The notes beneath the pieces are model-generated. The model was not told where the DNA came from, ran no database searches, and saw only the letters and a list, made by a program, of their open reading frames with translations. From assembly GCF_014697025.1 (NCBI RefSeq), contig NZ_JACJRC010000021.1:34521-98520 (forward strand): a DNA stretch of 64,000 nt. The letters are read 5' to 3'. The translations under genes were made by a program, and so were the position numbers. The DNA is from Alkalinema sp. FACHB-956. GTDB lineage: Bacteria; Cyanobacteriota; Cyanobacteriia; Leptolyngbyales; Leptolyngbyaceae. Position 1 is the first letter of the stretch, and each line of letters opens with the position of its first letter. Below are positions 18,424 through 28,063 of this stretch, piece by piece.

Positions 18424-19089
18424 ATGAAGAAATCATACTCGTGGGAAGGTTTTGAGTCGTGGAAAAAAGGCGAATCTAAGCTAGAAACGATTTCATTACT
18501 GTATAGCTACGACCTAGGCGACGCTGATGCCCCAAGTGATGTAAGAGATTTTTTAATTGCGCTAGAGGAGAGATTTGGAGGTTCTACCTACCCAGTTATT
18601 CGCCTGAGCGGTGACAATTATCTTTCCGTAGTTACTCCTAGTGTAGGAATATTGGTTTCATTTATTGTTGCTCCATTAGTCCGGAAATATTTAGATGGTT
18701 TTTTTAATGGTGATGGTCTCAAAGAACTGGGAGAGACTCATCGTGAAGAAATCACTCTCTGGTTTTCTAAATTAGAACAAGAACTTGATGTTGTAGTTGC
18801 TGCCACTAATGATCTGTTACAAGAATATCCGGAGACTCTAATATGTCGTAGACAAAGAACGGATCTGATTTTAGAAACTAATTTAGGAGAAAGTAAATTA
18901 AGCATAGCCTTGAATAGACATCACTCTCAAGAAATTAGGGCTGCAATACCCAGTAGCATAGTAAATGCTATCAAATATCTCATCGAAAATCCTCCAGAAG
19001 GACACTTAGGAAATTTTACACTGCATTATGATTCAAGTAAAAAGAAGTGGCTTATCCACGTAACTAATGTGATTGATTTTTCTGGTTAA
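18424..19089 (+). CDS. Hypothetical protein, AT-rich orphan
   Basis: A 221-residue protein that I do not recognise. One hydrophobic stretch (SVVTPSVGILVSFIVAPLVRKYL, about residues 70-92) could be a membrane segment. The rest is charged and mixed helix/strand (LWFSKLEQELDVVVAATND, then NFTLHYDSSKKKWLIHVTNV). ATG 18424 and GTG 18418 are both possible; neither has a clear ribosome site. The base composition is clearly lower in GC than neighbouring housekeeping genes, and the HIP1 octamer is absent, suggesting recent acquisition. Confidence 0.6.
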   Translation: MKKSYSWEGFESWKKGESKLETISLLYSYDLGDADAPSDVRDFLIALEERFGGSTYPVIRLSGDNYLSVVTPSVGILVSFIVAPLVRKYLDGFFNGDGLKELGETHREEITLWFSKLEQELDVVVAATNDLLQEYPETLICRRQRTDLILETNLGESKLSIALNRHHSQEIRAAIPSSIVNAIKYLIENPPEGHLGNFTLHYDSSKKKWLIHVTNVIDFSG

Positions 19090-19245
19090 CCTAAAACTAG
19101 GAATATTTCAAAATTCACAAGATTGAGCTGTAAAGTCGCAACAGTTCGATTGGAGATTCTGATTAGGAGCGTTAAATCGCAGACAAAGTTTGAGTATATG
19201 TATATACTGTATACTCTGCCTAGAAAATATATGTGCTGATTCTAC

Positions 19246-19893
19246 ATGAAAGAAAATTATAAGCAACTGATTCAGATCAAAGGACATTTGCCGACTGGTA
19301 TTCTTAGTCAGAGTTTTCCAATAGATTTCATCGTCAAGTTTTTGGAGGATAATTCAAAATCAAATGAGTCTTTCCTTGATGTTACAGGAGTTAGATTTCA
19401 AGGAAAAGATTCATTTTTAGTCCTGACATCTGAAAGACTGATCTGTGTTTATTTTAAGTCTGATGTGATTATTGGGAAAAACTTTGAAGTTTCTCTGATC
19501 CTAGATTACACCCATATAAATAAATTTTCTATTGCGCCCCAAAGTGGAATTATTGTTACAGACAAAAACAGTGATTTTAATATGTATTTTGTCCAGCCAG
19601 AAAAAGGTCGAGAATTTTTAGAGTCTCTCAAAAACTTAGGGATTAAGGTTGAAACCCTCACACTTATCCCTTCTGACAAACATGAGAAAAAATTGCTCTT
19701 TCAGGGCATTGCTGGGTTCATAGTCATAGTCGCTCTAGTTGGTAGCTGCACTTACAATGCAATCACTCAACCTAAATCTACCAATTCTGGCGCAAACGCA
19801 GAAGAGATTGAAAAATGTTTGAAGAAATACATTCAAGGCGATACTGTAGAGAAGCATGAAATCGAAGAAGCTTATAGGAAATGCTCTCCTTGA
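19246..19893 (+). CDS. Hypothetical membrane-anchored protein, AT-rich orphan
   Basis: A 215-residue protein of unknown function. The first ~140 residues are beta-rich and soluble (FQGKDSFLVLTSERLICVYFK, then FSIAPQSGIIVTDKNSDFNMYFV), with the look of a PH-like fold. One membrane helix follows (GIAGFIVIVALVGSCTYNAI, about 163-182) and then a short charged tail with several Glu/Lys and two Cys. Like its left neighbour it is AT-rich and free of HIP1. ATG 19246 has no strong ribosome site. Confidence 0.55.
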   Translation: MKENYKQLIQIKGHLPTGILSQSFPIDFIVKFLEDNSKSNESFLDVTGVRFQGKDSFLVLTSERLICVYFKSDVIIGKNFEVSLILDYTHINKFSIAPQSGIIVTDKNSDFNMYFVQPEKGREFLESLKNLGIKVETLTLIPSDKHEKKLLFQGIAGFIVIVALVGSCTYNAITQPKSTNSGANAEEIEKCLKKYIQGDTVEKHEIEEAYRKCSP

Positions 19894-19917
19894 AGCTGTT
19901 GAGTCAAATTATCAACA

Positions 19918-20192
19918 GGTAATTTCAATCATGTGCCACGATCGCTGCAAGGACGTGAAAGAGCGATGCGATCGCACAACGGAACACCCAAAAATCACCC
20001 TTTTCCTTGGCGGAATTGCTTAATTTGAGCGATCGCGTCTTCTAAGGTAATGCCATCCAAAAGCGAATCGCGATCGCGCGTGTAATCTCCACTGCCCTGG
20101 TCAAACTGCTGCAAAAAACGTGCCATTCCCACCGCACCTAACGCCTGCACCAAAGCCTCAATGCCAATCTGCCGTAATTGCGCTGGACTCAA
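19918..20192. repeat. Mosaic duplication, copy 1 (A1-B1 joined)
   Basis: A1 (19918-19967, 50 bp) and B1 (19969-20192, 224 bp) stand side by side with a HIP1 site GCGATCGC (19968-19975) at their join. Matching pieces A2 (20759-20808) and B2 (21566-21789) lie 757 bp apart with a Uma2 gene between them. A differs by three bases between copies; B has the same length in both copies, with about ten to fifteen scattered changes. Confidence 0.8.
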
Positions 20193-20207
20193 CTCATGGG
20201 TTTGCAT
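19995..20207 (-). CDS. Small protein, probable partner of a PIN-domain toxin
   Basis: A 70-residue protein (LSPAQLRQIGIEALVQALG, FLQQFDQGSGDYTRDR, ITLEDAIAQIKQF). This pattern recurs in cyanobacteria next to PIN-domain genes, as recalled. Its ATG overlaps the end of a PIN gene by 14 nt, so the pair was translated together. A probable role is antitoxin or accessory protein of a VapBC-like module, but the gene order (PIN first) is unusual and the role is inferred. A near-identical copy lies at 21604-21840. The PIN gene here is broken. Confidence 0.6.
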   Translation of the reverse strand: MQTHELSPAQLRQIGIEALVQALGAVGMARFLQQFDQGSGDYTRDRDSLLDGITLEDAIAQIKQFRQGKG

Positions 20208-20655
20208 CAGTCATCACCTCCAAAAGCCATCTCACTGGATTGACTACCTTCACTTGTAACATGTTTGAATGCCGTCCTGCCCAACGTATCATTCGATCAT
20301 CCGTCGTCAGCAGTGCTGTTGCGCAGCCGATCTCAGCACAAGCTAAATGTAACGCATCAAACGTCCCCACCCCCTGCTGAATAAATACACCCGCTCGAAC
20401 CTCAATGGATTCATCTACAGTAACTTGCAGAGTTGCTAGATCAGCAAATGCCCGAAGCTGAGATTTCCGCTCTGCATCACGAGTTTGGTTAATCTCAAGC
20501 GCGATCGCCTAACTTCCTACCAACTGCCATTCACCACGCTGACAGCGACCTAAAATCAGCAAAACTGCCTCTGATTCCAACCGAACCCGTTCCTGAGTTT
20601 GATCATCAAACGGGCGATTCAAGCAACATACATCCAAATAGATCAGCACACTCAT
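20194..20655 (-). pseudogene. PIN-domain (VapC-like) toxin, broken by an in-frame amber codon
   Basis: Reading the minus strand from ATG 20655 gives a PIN domain: YLDVCCLNRPFDD with the first catalytic Asp, RLESEA, then TFDALHLACAE and LLTTDDRMIRWA with the later acidic residues. Codon 49 (20509-20511) is TAG, in a place where homologues have Glu (S-E-A-L-E), followed directly by a HIP1 octamer. The remaining frame is open and intact to TGA at 20194, so a single base change explains the loss. No good restart codon follows. It overlaps the 70-residue partner gene by 14 nt. Confidence 0.8.
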
Positions 20656-20758
20656 TGATTCGAGGCTAGTTAAGCTGACCTTATTCTATGACGTGGCCGG
20701 GAGTTAAAGGTTTGATTTCAACCTGCTACGTAACATTAATCGACATTTATTAGCATCG

Positions 20759-20808
20759 GGTAATTTCAAGCATCTGCCACGATCGCTGCAAGGACGTGAA
20801 AAAGCGAT
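20759..20808. repeat. Mosaic duplication, piece A2
   Basis: A 50-bp match to 19918-19967 with three mismatches. It runs into two HIP1 octamers (20804-20811 and 20813-20820), after which the Uma2-bearing segment begins. It lies in the 310-bp gap between the PIN pseudogene and the Uma2 gene; I see nothing else in that gap. Confidence 0.75.
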
Positions 20809-20965
20809 CGCCGCGATCGCTCCCAACATCATCGCCCTCCCCCGTACGATCGAACCAACCGAACCATTCCAAAAAGGCTGGCTCCAACCAAGGTTTGTCT
20901 AAATTGTTAAAATCTAGAACAAACAGCCTAAAACTGCGCTGGCCATATCTCCAGGAGCTAAAACT

Positions 20966-21553
20966 ATGGTTGCAGCCAAAGACACCGCCCGCCACTTCAC
21001 CCCCGAAGAATACTTCGCTTGGGAAGAAAAGCAGCTAGAGAAACACGAACTGATTGACGGCCAAGTCTATGCCATGACCGGTGGTAGCATCAATCATGGC
21101 CGCATTGCCATCAAGCTAACTGCTCTATTTGACAGTCACTTAACAAATAGCGCCTGCATTGTTGGCAACTCCGATATAAAAGTCAATATTCTGAACGCCA
21201 ACAACTACACCTACCCCGACGCCAGCGTCACCTGCGACGATCGCGACAAAACCACCACCCAATACATCACCTACCCCTGCCTCATTGTTGAAGTTCTCTC
21301 CCCCAGCACCGAAGCCTACGATCGTGGTGGAAAATTTCGCCTATATCGCCAAAACCCCATGCTGATTGACTATGTGTTAGTTAGTTCCACCAGCATCGAA
21401 ATAGACTTGTACCACAAAAATGAAGCAGGCGACTGGGTAATCACTAACTACCAGGCAGGCGACACCATTGAACTCAAAAGCATTAACTTGAGTTTTGCGA
21501 TCGAACAGATCTATCGCGGTTTAACCCTCACCCCAGAACCCGAATCCGTTTAA
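20966..21553 (+). CDS. Uma2 family endonuclease (DUF820, PD-(D/E)XK fold)
   Basis: A 195-residue Uma2-type restriction-like nuclease. Visible parts are the N-terminal FTPEEYFAWEEKQLEKHELIDGQVYAMTGG, the acidic centre YPDASVTC and the LIVEVLSPST strand with the second acidic residue, which form the PD-(D/E)XK active site. The family is hugely expanded in cyanobacteria and of uncertain biological role. The start is ATG 20966, with AGGAG about 10 nt upstream. The gene sits inside a 757-bp segment between pieces A2 and B2 of a duplication that lacks this segment in its other copy. Confidence 0.9.
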   Translation: MVAAKDTARHFTPEEYFAWEEKQLEKHELIDGQVYAMTGGSINHGRIAIKLTALFDSHLTNSACIVGNSDIKVNILNANNYTYPDASVTCDDRDKTTTQYITYPCLIVEVLSPSTEAYDRGGKFRLYRQNPMLIDYVLVSSTSIEIDLYHKNEAGDWVITNYQAGDTIELKSINLSFAIEQIYRGLTLTPEPESV

Positions 21554-21565
21554 ACTTCAACTCGC

Positions 21566-21789
21566 CGATCGCAAAACGGAACACTCAAAAATCACCCTTT
21601 TCCTTAGCGGAATTGCTTAATTTGAGCGATCGCGTCTTCTAAGGTAATGCTATCCAAAAGCAAATCGCGATCGCGCGTGTAATCTCCACGGCCCTGGTCA
21701 AACTGCTGCAAAAAACGCGCCATTCCCACCGCACCTAACGCCTGCACCAAAGCCTTAATGCCAATCTGCCGTAATTGCGCTGGACTCAA
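21566..21789. repeat. Mosaic duplication, piece B2
   Basis: 224 bp, the same length as B1 (19969-20192) and mostly identical to it. It begins at a CGATCGC (21566-21572) matching the HIP1 site at the A1/B1 join and carries most of the second 70-residue gene. Similarity stops inside that gene, where copy 2 has a different N-terminus. Confidence 0.8.
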
Positions 21790-21840
21790 ATACAAGTAAG
21801 CTATGCACTGAATCCTCTGCATTGAGATGATCTGAATCAT
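21604..21840 (-). CDS. Second copy of the PIN-partner small protein, altered N-terminus
   Basis: The conserved ~60 residues (LSPAQLRQIGIKALVQALG to ITLEDAIAQIKQF) match the gene at 19995-20207 almost exactly, but the first residues differ (MIQIISMQRIQCIAYLYLSP) because the duplication ends there. There is no PIN gene upstream and no ribosome site before ATG 21840, so it is an orphan and may not be expressed. It ends four residues earlier than copy 1. Confidence 0.5.
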   Translation of the reverse strand: MIQIISMQRIQCIAYLYLSPAQLRQIGIKALVQALGAVGMARFLQQFDQGRGDYTRDRDLLLDSITLEDAIAQIKQFR

Positions 21841-21897
21841 TTCGGGGCAAAAACTGGATAATTTGTCTATCTTAAATTCAGTTTTACCACGCCCCCT

Positions 21898-23013
21898 ATG
21901 ATCTTTCGAGCAGACGATTCCACAGCAGCCCTCAAGCGCAAAGCCTCCATTTTCATCCTAACAGTCATGGCCTTAGCAGGACTATTGGCAACCGTTCTCC
22001 ACGCCTTTGAACCCCAGCCCCACCTCCTATCCAGAATCATTCCGCCCGCCAGTGCTATCTTTTGCTTCGGCCTTTTGCTATACCTGCTGAAAGTGCCTCA
22101 GCAACTCCCCCTCGTCATCAAACTCACATTGGGCTGGAGTTGCTTAATTTTTCTACTCCCAGAATACTTCTTTGTCATTGATGCTTGGATACATCCCGAT
22201 CGCCGTTTAGTGGATAGTTTCCCACCTATTTCCTCAGGACTGTTTCTGCTAATTTCCGGAATCGTCGTCTTTCTTCAACCCCATCGCGCTATCCAACTTG
22301 CGATTGCACTATGGATAACGATCGCAGCACCTGTCGTCATCTATTTTAGTTTCCATTTGCCAGAACTATCTACTCCCCGTGGCATTGACTTAATGATTAC
22401 CCTTCTGCCTTCCATGGCGATTAACTTTACATTACTTCTGTTTTACTCCCAGCTTCAGGATGCCGTTGTCAAACTTTATCTAGAGCGATTACATTTCAAG
22501 GAAGTCGCCGAAAAAGATGGACTCACCGGTATCTTTAACCGTCGAGCGGGTGAAAAATTCCTGCAAACCTTGCTCGATCAGGCGGAAGCGTCGATCGGCA
22601 TCATCCTCTGCGATGTCGATCACTTCAAACAGGTGAACGATCGCTATGGTCATTTAGTCGGAGATCGGGTGCTACAAGCGATCGCCCATTGTTGCCAAAC
22701 CCATTTGCGGAAACAGGATATCTTCAGTCGCTGGGGCGGCGAAGAATTTTTAGTCGTCGTGCCTGGAGAAACTGCAACGGAATTGCTACACCTGGCAGAC
22801 CGGCTGAGAATGGTTATCGCCAATCACCCCATCCCGGAGGTTGGCCATGTCACAGCATCCTTTGGAGTCGCCGTCTTGCAACACCAAGAAACCCTCGCGC
22901 AATTGTTTGACCGGGCAGACCAAGCCTTATACCAAGCAAAAAGACTGGGGCGCGATCGTGTGATGCTGGCCCCAGCCTCTCAACCCGTTACCAGCGATCG
23001 ATCGCTGCGTTAA
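21898..23013 (+). CDS. Membrane-bound diguanylate cyclase (GGDEF)
   Basis: A 371-residue enzyme expected to make cyclic di-GMP from two GTP. The N-terminal ~190 residues form about six membrane helices (ILTVMALAGLLATVL, ASAIFCFGLLLYLL, LTLGWSCLIFLLPEYFF, GLFLLISGIVVFL and others). The C-terminal ~165 residues are a GGDEF domain with DGLTGIFNRR, the active site GGEEF and the inhibitory I-site RKQD five residues before it, so product inhibition is likely. ATG 21898 is used. The gene follows the duplicated region, with 57 bp to the orphan copy, and is transcribed away from it. Confidence 0.9.
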   Translation: MIFRADDSTAALKRKASIFILTVMALAGLLATVLHAFEPQPHLLSRIIPPASAIFCFGLLLYLLKVPQQLPLVIKLTLGWSCLIFLLPEYFFVIDAWIHPDRRLVDSFPPISSGLFLLISGIVVFLQPHRAIQLAIALWITIAAPVVIYFSFHLPELSTPRGIDLMITLLPSMAINFTLLLFYSQLQDAVVKLYLERLHFKEVAEKDGLTGIFNRRAGEKFLQTLLDQAEASIGIILCDVDHFKQVNDRYGHLVGDRVLQAIAHCCQTHLRKQDIFSRWGGEEFLVVVPGETATELLHLADRLRMVIANHPIPEVGHVTASFGVAVLQHQETLAQLFDRADQALYQAKRLGRDRVMLAPASQPVTSDRSLR

Positions 23014-23068
23014 CTCACCGCTGCATTCACGAACGGCGACTCGGTATAACTGCTAGCTGTTTTAGCCG

Positions 23069-26000
23069 TTAAAAATAATCCTGCAACGCTTTCACCGCTA
23101 GGGTTTGGGATTGCATCGATCGAATCGCCGCCGCCGTTGCCTTAGCCCCCGCGATCGTCGTCACGATGGGGATTTTATACATCAGCGCCGCCCGCCGAAT
23201 CGTGCGCCCATCGGATTGGGCCTCTTCCCCAGAGGGTGTGTTGATAATCAACTGGATTTGCCCGTTCTTGATCCAATCCAGTACATGGGGCCGTCCCTCG
23301 TGGAGTTTATAGACCAACTCCACTTCCACACCGTGCTCCTTCAACACTTGACGAGTTCCGCTGGTGGCCACGATCTTGAAGCCCAGATCGATGAACTCCT
23401 GCACCACCGACACCACCAGCCCTTTGTCCCGGTTATTGGTGGATACAAACACCATGCCTTCCCGAGGCAAGCGTTGACTCGCACCCAACTCCGCCTTCGC
23501 GTAGGCCGTCCCAAAATTACTATCGATGCCCATGACTTCGCCCGTCGATCGCATCTCCGGCCCCAGAATGGTATCCGTTCCCGCGAATTTTTCAAAGGGC
23601 AACACTGCTTCCTTCACCGAGATATGGGTCGGAATAATTTCCGATGTAAAATCCAATTCCGCTAGCGTTTTCCCCGACATGATCCGCGCTGCTAACTTAG
23701 CCAAGGGTTTTCCGATCGCTTTAGAAACAAACGGCACCGTTCGAGAGGCGCGGGGATTGGCTTCTAGGATGTATACCTGTTCCCCTTGCACGGCGAACTG
23801 GATATTCATCAAGCCCACGACTTTCAGAGCTTTGGCCAGTTGCACCGTCCAAGTACGAATTTGCGTCAGCACGCTCTCGGGCAACGACACCGTCGGAATG
23901 GAACAAGCGGAATCCCCCGAGTGAATCCCCGCCTGTTCAATGTGCTCCATGACGCCCCCGATTACCACCTGACCCGTCGCATCGGCGATCGCGTCCACAT
24001 CCACCTCGATCGCGTTTTCTAAAAACTTATCGATCAAAATCGGGTGATCCGGCTCCACCTGTACGGCGTAAACCATGTAGCGTTCCAATTCCGCATCGGA
24101 ATAGACAATCTCCATAGCCCGACCGCCCAGCACATAACTAGGCCGCACCACCACCGGGTAACTAATCCGGTTGGCCACTTCCCGCGCTTCCTCGTAACTG
24201 CGGGCGAGGCCGTTGGCGGGCTGCTTGATGTCCAACTCCCGCAGAATTCTTTCAAACCGCTCCCGATCTTCGGCAGTGTCGATCGAATCCGGTGAGGTGC
24301 CCAGAATCTTGGTTTCAACGGTTGCGGAATCGCTGGCTAAATATTCTTGCAACGGGACTGCCAACTTCAGCGGCGTTTGCCCCCCAAATTGGATAATCAC
24401 ACCCCTGGGATTTTCCGCTTCCAAAATGTTGAGCACATCTTCCTTGGTCAGCGGTTCAAAGTACAGGCGATCGCTGGTGTCGTAGTCCGTGGAAACCGTT
24501 TCTGGGTTGGAGTTGACCATGATCGTTTCATAGCCATCATCCTGTAAGGCAAAGGAGGCATGGCAACAGCAATAGTCAAACTCAATCCCTTGCCCAATCC
24601 GGTTTGGCCCCCCGCCCAGGATCATAATTTTGGGTTTATCGGACGGCAGCACTTCCGTTTCCGTTTCGTAGGCGGAGTAATAGTAAGGCGTCAGCGCTTC
24701 AAATTCCGCCGCGCAGGTGTCAACGGTTTTGTAGACCGGAATCACCCCGAGGGATTTGCGGTAGCTGCGGACTTCATCCTCGTGGGTGCCCGTCGCAAAG
24801 GCAATTTGCCGATCGCTAAAGCCCTGCCGTTTGATGGCGTATAGGGTGTCCTGATCGAGGCTGGTTAAGGCGGTCGATCGGAGGAATTGTTCCGTTTTCA
24901 GTAAATCCTGCAACTTATCCAGGAACCACAGATCGATCGCGGTTAATTCATGAATCTCCTCAACGGTCATCCCACTCAGCATGGCGTGGCGCAGGCTGAA
25001 GACGCGCTCCGGGTTGGGTGTCCGCAGGCTAGCCCGAATTTGTTCAATCGCTGGCAAGGTTTCCTCGCGATCGCAGCCCCAGCCAGCTCGCCCCGTTTCC
25101 AGCGATCGCAAGGCTTTTTGGAAGGACTCTTGGAACGTCCGCCCGATCGCCATCGCTTCCCCCACGGACTTCATTTGCGTGGTTAGGGTGGGCTGGGAAC
25201 CGGGGAACTTTTCAAAGGCAAAGCGAGGAATTTTGGTGACGACGTAATCGATCGTCGGTTCAAAGCTGGCCGGGGTCTTTTTCGTGATGTCGTTGGGGAT
25301 TTCATCTAACGTGTAGCCCACGGCTAACTTCGCCGCCATTTTTGCGATCGGGAATCCCGTAGCTTTCGAAGCCAAGGCCGACGATCGCGACACGCGCGGA
25401 TTCATCTCAATCACAATCACTTCGCCCGTTTCAGGATTGACGGAGAATTGAATGTTCGATCCGCCGGTTTCGACGCCGATTTCGCGAATGATTTTAATCG
25501 AGGCATCCCGCAGGCGTTGGTATTCCTTGTCCGTTAGCGTTTGCGCTGGTGCAACAGTGATGGAGTCGCCGGTGTGGACGCCCATGGGATCAAAGTTTTC
25601 GATCGAGCAGATAATCACCACGTTATCGGCTAAATCCCGCATCACTTCCAGTTCGTATTCCTTCCAGCCCAGCAGCGATTTTTCAACTAGAATCTGCGAA
25701 ACGGGGCTGGCGTCTAACCCGGACTGGGCGATCGCTTCGTATTCCTCTTGGTTGTAGGCAATACCGCCGCCGGTGCCCCCGAGGGTAAAGGCTGGACGAA
25801 TAATCAACGGATAGCTACCAATTTCCTGGGCGATGCGCTTGGCTTCTTCCATCGTTTCTGCCAAGCCGGAGGGACAGACACCGACGCCAATCCGTTCCAT
25901 GGCCTCTTTAAAGAGCTTGCGATCCTCCGCCATTTCGATCGCGGGCAGTTTCGCGCCAATCAGTTCAACGTTATAGCGATCGAGCACCCCACTCTTAGCT

Positions 26001-26305
26001 AGGGTAACGGCAAGGTTTAAGGCGGTCTGTCCCCCCATGGTGGGCAGGAGGGCATCGGGGCGCTCCTTGGCAATGACTTGCTCCACCAGTTCGGGCGTTA
26101 GGGGTTCGATGTAGGTACGATCGGCAGTCTCCGGATCCGTCATGATCGTAGCCGGATTGGAGTTGATGAGAATGACCTCATATCCTTCATCCCGCAGTGC
26201 TTTACATGCCTGCGTCCCCGAATAGTCAAACTCGCAAGCCTGTCCAATCACGATCGGGCCCGAGCCAATTAACAGGATCTTTTTGAGGTCATTACGACGC
26301 GGCAT
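23069..26305 (-). CDS. carB: Carbamoyl-phosphate synthase large subunit
   Basis: A 1078-residue CarB, which makes carbamoyl phosphate for arginine and pyrimidine synthesis together with CarA (not in the window). It has two homologous ATP-grasp halves ([23 protein letters not shown] in the first, [22 protein letters not shown] in the second), the oligomerisation region between them and the C-terminal MGS-like allosteric domain ([24 protein letters not shown]). The start is ATG 26305; a TTG at 26335 would add ten residues not typical of the family. The length is normal. Confidence 0.96.
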   Translation of the reverse strand: MPRRNDLKKILLIGSGPIVIGQACEFDYSGTQACKALRDEGYEVILINSNPATIMTDPETADRTYIEPLTPELVEQVIAKERPDALLPTMGGQTALNLAVTLAKSGVLDRYNVELIGAKLPAIEMAEDRKLFKEAMERIGVGVCPSGLAETMEEAKRIAQEIGSYPLIIRPAFTLGGTGGGIAYNQEEYEAIAQSGLDASPVSQILVEKSLLGWKEYELEVMRDLADNVVIICSIENFDPMGVHTGDSITVAPAQTLTDKEYQRLRDASIKIIREIGVETGGSNIQFSVNPETGEVIVIEMNPRVSRSSALASKATGFPIAKMAAKLAVGYTLDEIPNDITKKTPASFEPTIDYVVTKIPRFAFEKFPGSQPTLTTQMKSVGEAMAIGRTFQESFQKALRSLETGRAGWGCDREETLPAIEQIRASLRTPNPERVFSLRHAMLSGMTVEEIHELTAIDLWFLDKLQDLLKTEQFLRSTALTSLDQDTLYAIKRQGFSDRQIAFATGTHEDEVRSYRKSLGVIPVYKTVDTCAAEFEALTPYYYSAYETETEVLPSDKPKIMILGGGPNRIGQGIEFDYCCCHASFALQDDGYETIMVNSNPETVSTDYDTSDRLYFEPLTKEDVLNILEAENPRGVIIQFGGQTPLKLAVPLQEYLASDSATVETKILGTSPDSIDTAEDRERFERILRELDIKQPANGLARSYEEAREVANRISYPVVVRPSYVLGGRAMEIVYSDAELERYMVYAVQVEPDHPILIDKFLENAIEVDVDAIADATGQVVIGGVMEHIEQAGIHSGDSACSIPTVSLPESVLTQIRTWTVQLAKALKVVGLMNIQFAVQGEQVYILEANPRASRTVPFVSKAIGKPLAKLAARIMSGKTLAELDFTSEIIPTHISVKEAVLPFEKFAGTDTILGPEMRSTGEVMGIDSNFGTAYAKAELGASQRLPREGMVFVSTNNRDKGLVVSVVQEFIDLGFKIVATSGTRQVLKEHGVEVELVYKLHEGRPHVLDWIKNGQIQLIINTPSGEEAQSDGRTIRRAALMYKIPIVTTIAGAKATAAAIRSMQSQTLAVKALQDYF

Positions 26306-26689
26306 GGCAATTAATCTTGAGGTGCAGAAATCCAAACTATTGTAAGGGATGAGGGGCTTTCTAAAAGAGCCGACCCAAGGAAGAGTTCTGGAGAAATTCT
26401 AAAGGAACGGCAAGCTGAAATGCTCCTCCTAGGGGACAACCTATCCAGGTCAGTCTAGGTAGTGAGCCATGTCAGAATTAGCTGATAAGTCGTCAGCATT
26501 CGCTGATAGTCTAGGCAGTTGCTGATAGTCTAGGCAGTTGCTGATAGTCTAGGCAGTTGCTGATAGTCTAGGCAGTCGATCGCGACTATTGCGCCACCAA
26601 TTGTGCTGTTAGGTGTGACATCAGTCATCCTTCCATTCACCCTTTGGGTTCTGGAATCGACGCGAGTCTACGGGTTGCTGCGATCGTGC
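26306..26689. other. Intergenic region upstream of carB
   Basis: A 384-bp gap between two minus-strand genes. It holds the 19-bp tandem array described separately and presumably the carB promoter. I see no clear -35/-10 pair and no RNA gene. Confidence 0.5.
26502..26577. repeat. 19-bp tandem repeat, 4 copies
   Basis: Four head-to-tail copies of the 19-bp unit GCTGATAGTCTAGGCAGTT, only the last base of the last copy differing. A related half-unit (GCTGATAAGTC) lies just to the left at 26481. The array stands between the RodZ-like gene and carB. Confidence 0.95.
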
Positions 26690-27742
26690 CTAGAGGGGAC
26701 TTTCCCCCGTTGGCGTAAATTTTATTCCTTGAGGGTTGGCGGTTTTCCCCAGGGCTTTGGCGGCACCTTGGTTGCGGGAAACGGAGACGCCCTTGGCATT
26801 CCCTGAGTAAACAATGATTTCCTTCTGCCCAGACCAGGTTTTCTGGGTTCCCTTAGGCAAGGTTGCCGAGGTTTCGACCTTGCCATCCACTTCCACTTCC
26901 ACCCAACTGTCGTCTGTCACATTGAGATTCACCGTGACGGCTCCGGGTTGGGGGGCGGCGGATGGGCTAGCGGCAGCTTGAGGACTGGCGGCAGCTTGGG
27001 GGGCTGGCGTGGTCGAAGTTGCGGCGATGGTTCCCGATCGCCCGTCGGTGATTGGTTGGGGGCTTGGGCTGGGAGCCGGGGGAACGGTCGTTGCCCCACT
27101 AGGACTGGCGGGTTCGGGGGTGGGCGTCCGGTTTTGGGTGAGCAGGAATACCATACTGCCCAGGAGAACTACCCCTAAAATTCCGGCCAACACCGGCAGT
27201 CGCCAATTGGGCCTGTCAGAGGGGGTGTTCAGCGATCGCGTCCAAGAACTCGGCAAATCCTGGAGCATTGTGCTGGAACTAGCGATCGGTTCAGCGGTAG
27301 GTGCAGAAGAATTGGAGCGATCGCCGACGGTTGAAGCGTTGCGAGGGGTCGCGTTCGAAGGGCTAGTTTCCACCCGCCGGGTCGGATTGGGCACAGAAGA
27401 CTGGACAGGAGCTTGGATCAAAGGCTCAGCAGGACGGGCAGTGACAGGTTGCGAGTAGGTGACGACGGGATTGGGAATGCTACTGGTGGTCTGTTCCAGC
27501 GGAAATTCATGGGAAATGGCGGTACCATCCAGCCCAACCAAATCGGCATAGCGTTTGATAAACCCCTGAACAAAAATGGGTTCCGGCAGCTTGTAGGTCT
27601 CTGCTGCCTCCAATGCCTTCAAGAGCCGCAGCGGAATGTAAGTCTTAGTAGAAATCTCATTCAAAGAAATTCCCTGAGCTTCTCGGGCTTGGATGAGCTT
27701 TTCTGCGATCGCTTTGAGTGTTTCTGCTGCAAACTTGTCCAC
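26690..27742 (-). CDS. RodZ-like protein: helix-turn-helix, membrane helix, DUF4115
   Basis: A 350-residue protein with RodZ architecture. An N-terminal HTH_25 domain (IAEKLIQAREAQGISLNEISTKTYIP, about 10-75) is followed by a long Pro/Ser/Thr-rich linker. A single membrane helix (LPVLAGILGVVLLGSMVFLL, about 178-198), a second Pro/Ala/Ser linker and a C-terminal DUF4115 beta domain (VTVNLNVTDDSWVEVEVDGK) complete it. RodZ links MreB to the membrane in rod-shaped bacteria; whether this protein does so is inferred. The start is GTG 27742, with GGGAGA upstream. Confidence 0.82.
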   Translation of the reverse strand: MDKFAAETLKAIAEKLIQAREAQGISLNEISTKTYIPLRLLKALEAAETYKLPEPIFVQGFIKRYADLVGLDGTAISHEFPLEQTTSSIPNPVVTYSQPVTARPAEPLIQAPVQSSVPNPTRRVETSPSNATPRNASTVGDRSNSSAPTAEPIASSSTMLQDLPSSWTRSLNTPSDRPNWRLPVLAGILGVVLLGSMVFLLTQNRTPTPEPASPSGATTVPPAPSPSPQPITDGRSGTIAATSTTPAPQAAASPQAAASPSAAPQPGAVTVNLNVTDDSWVEVEVDGKVETSATLPKGTQKTWSGQKEIIVYSGNAKGVSVSRNQGAAKALGKTANPQGIKFTPTGESPL

Positions 27743-28063
27743 TGCTTTCTCTCCCTAAGCCGATACACCAACACCCTGAAAATTTCTGCCTGAATACCCT
27801 ATTTCTAAAGACCTTAGCAATGCGATGGAACGTTCATCAAGCCAGTCTTCACCTTCATCAAGCCAGTCTTCACTTTGCTGAATGAATCCAGGGATGGCTG
27901 AATTTAGGGGTGTGATTACGCAGGCTAGAACATCTTTGGGAAATCGCAAGAAATTCTCAGGTTGCCCACGAATCTATGGGACAGTTTACAGGGTCAAGAG
28001 GCGGATGAGAACACTCTCTGTGGAGATCTCAAGGGAAGATGGGCCGTGTTAATTGCAGCTAAT

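Noticed and set aside
26502..26577. CRISPR array
   Set aside because: The 19-bp units are directly adjacent with no spacers; the same holds for the 14-bp array at 33211. No cas genes are present.
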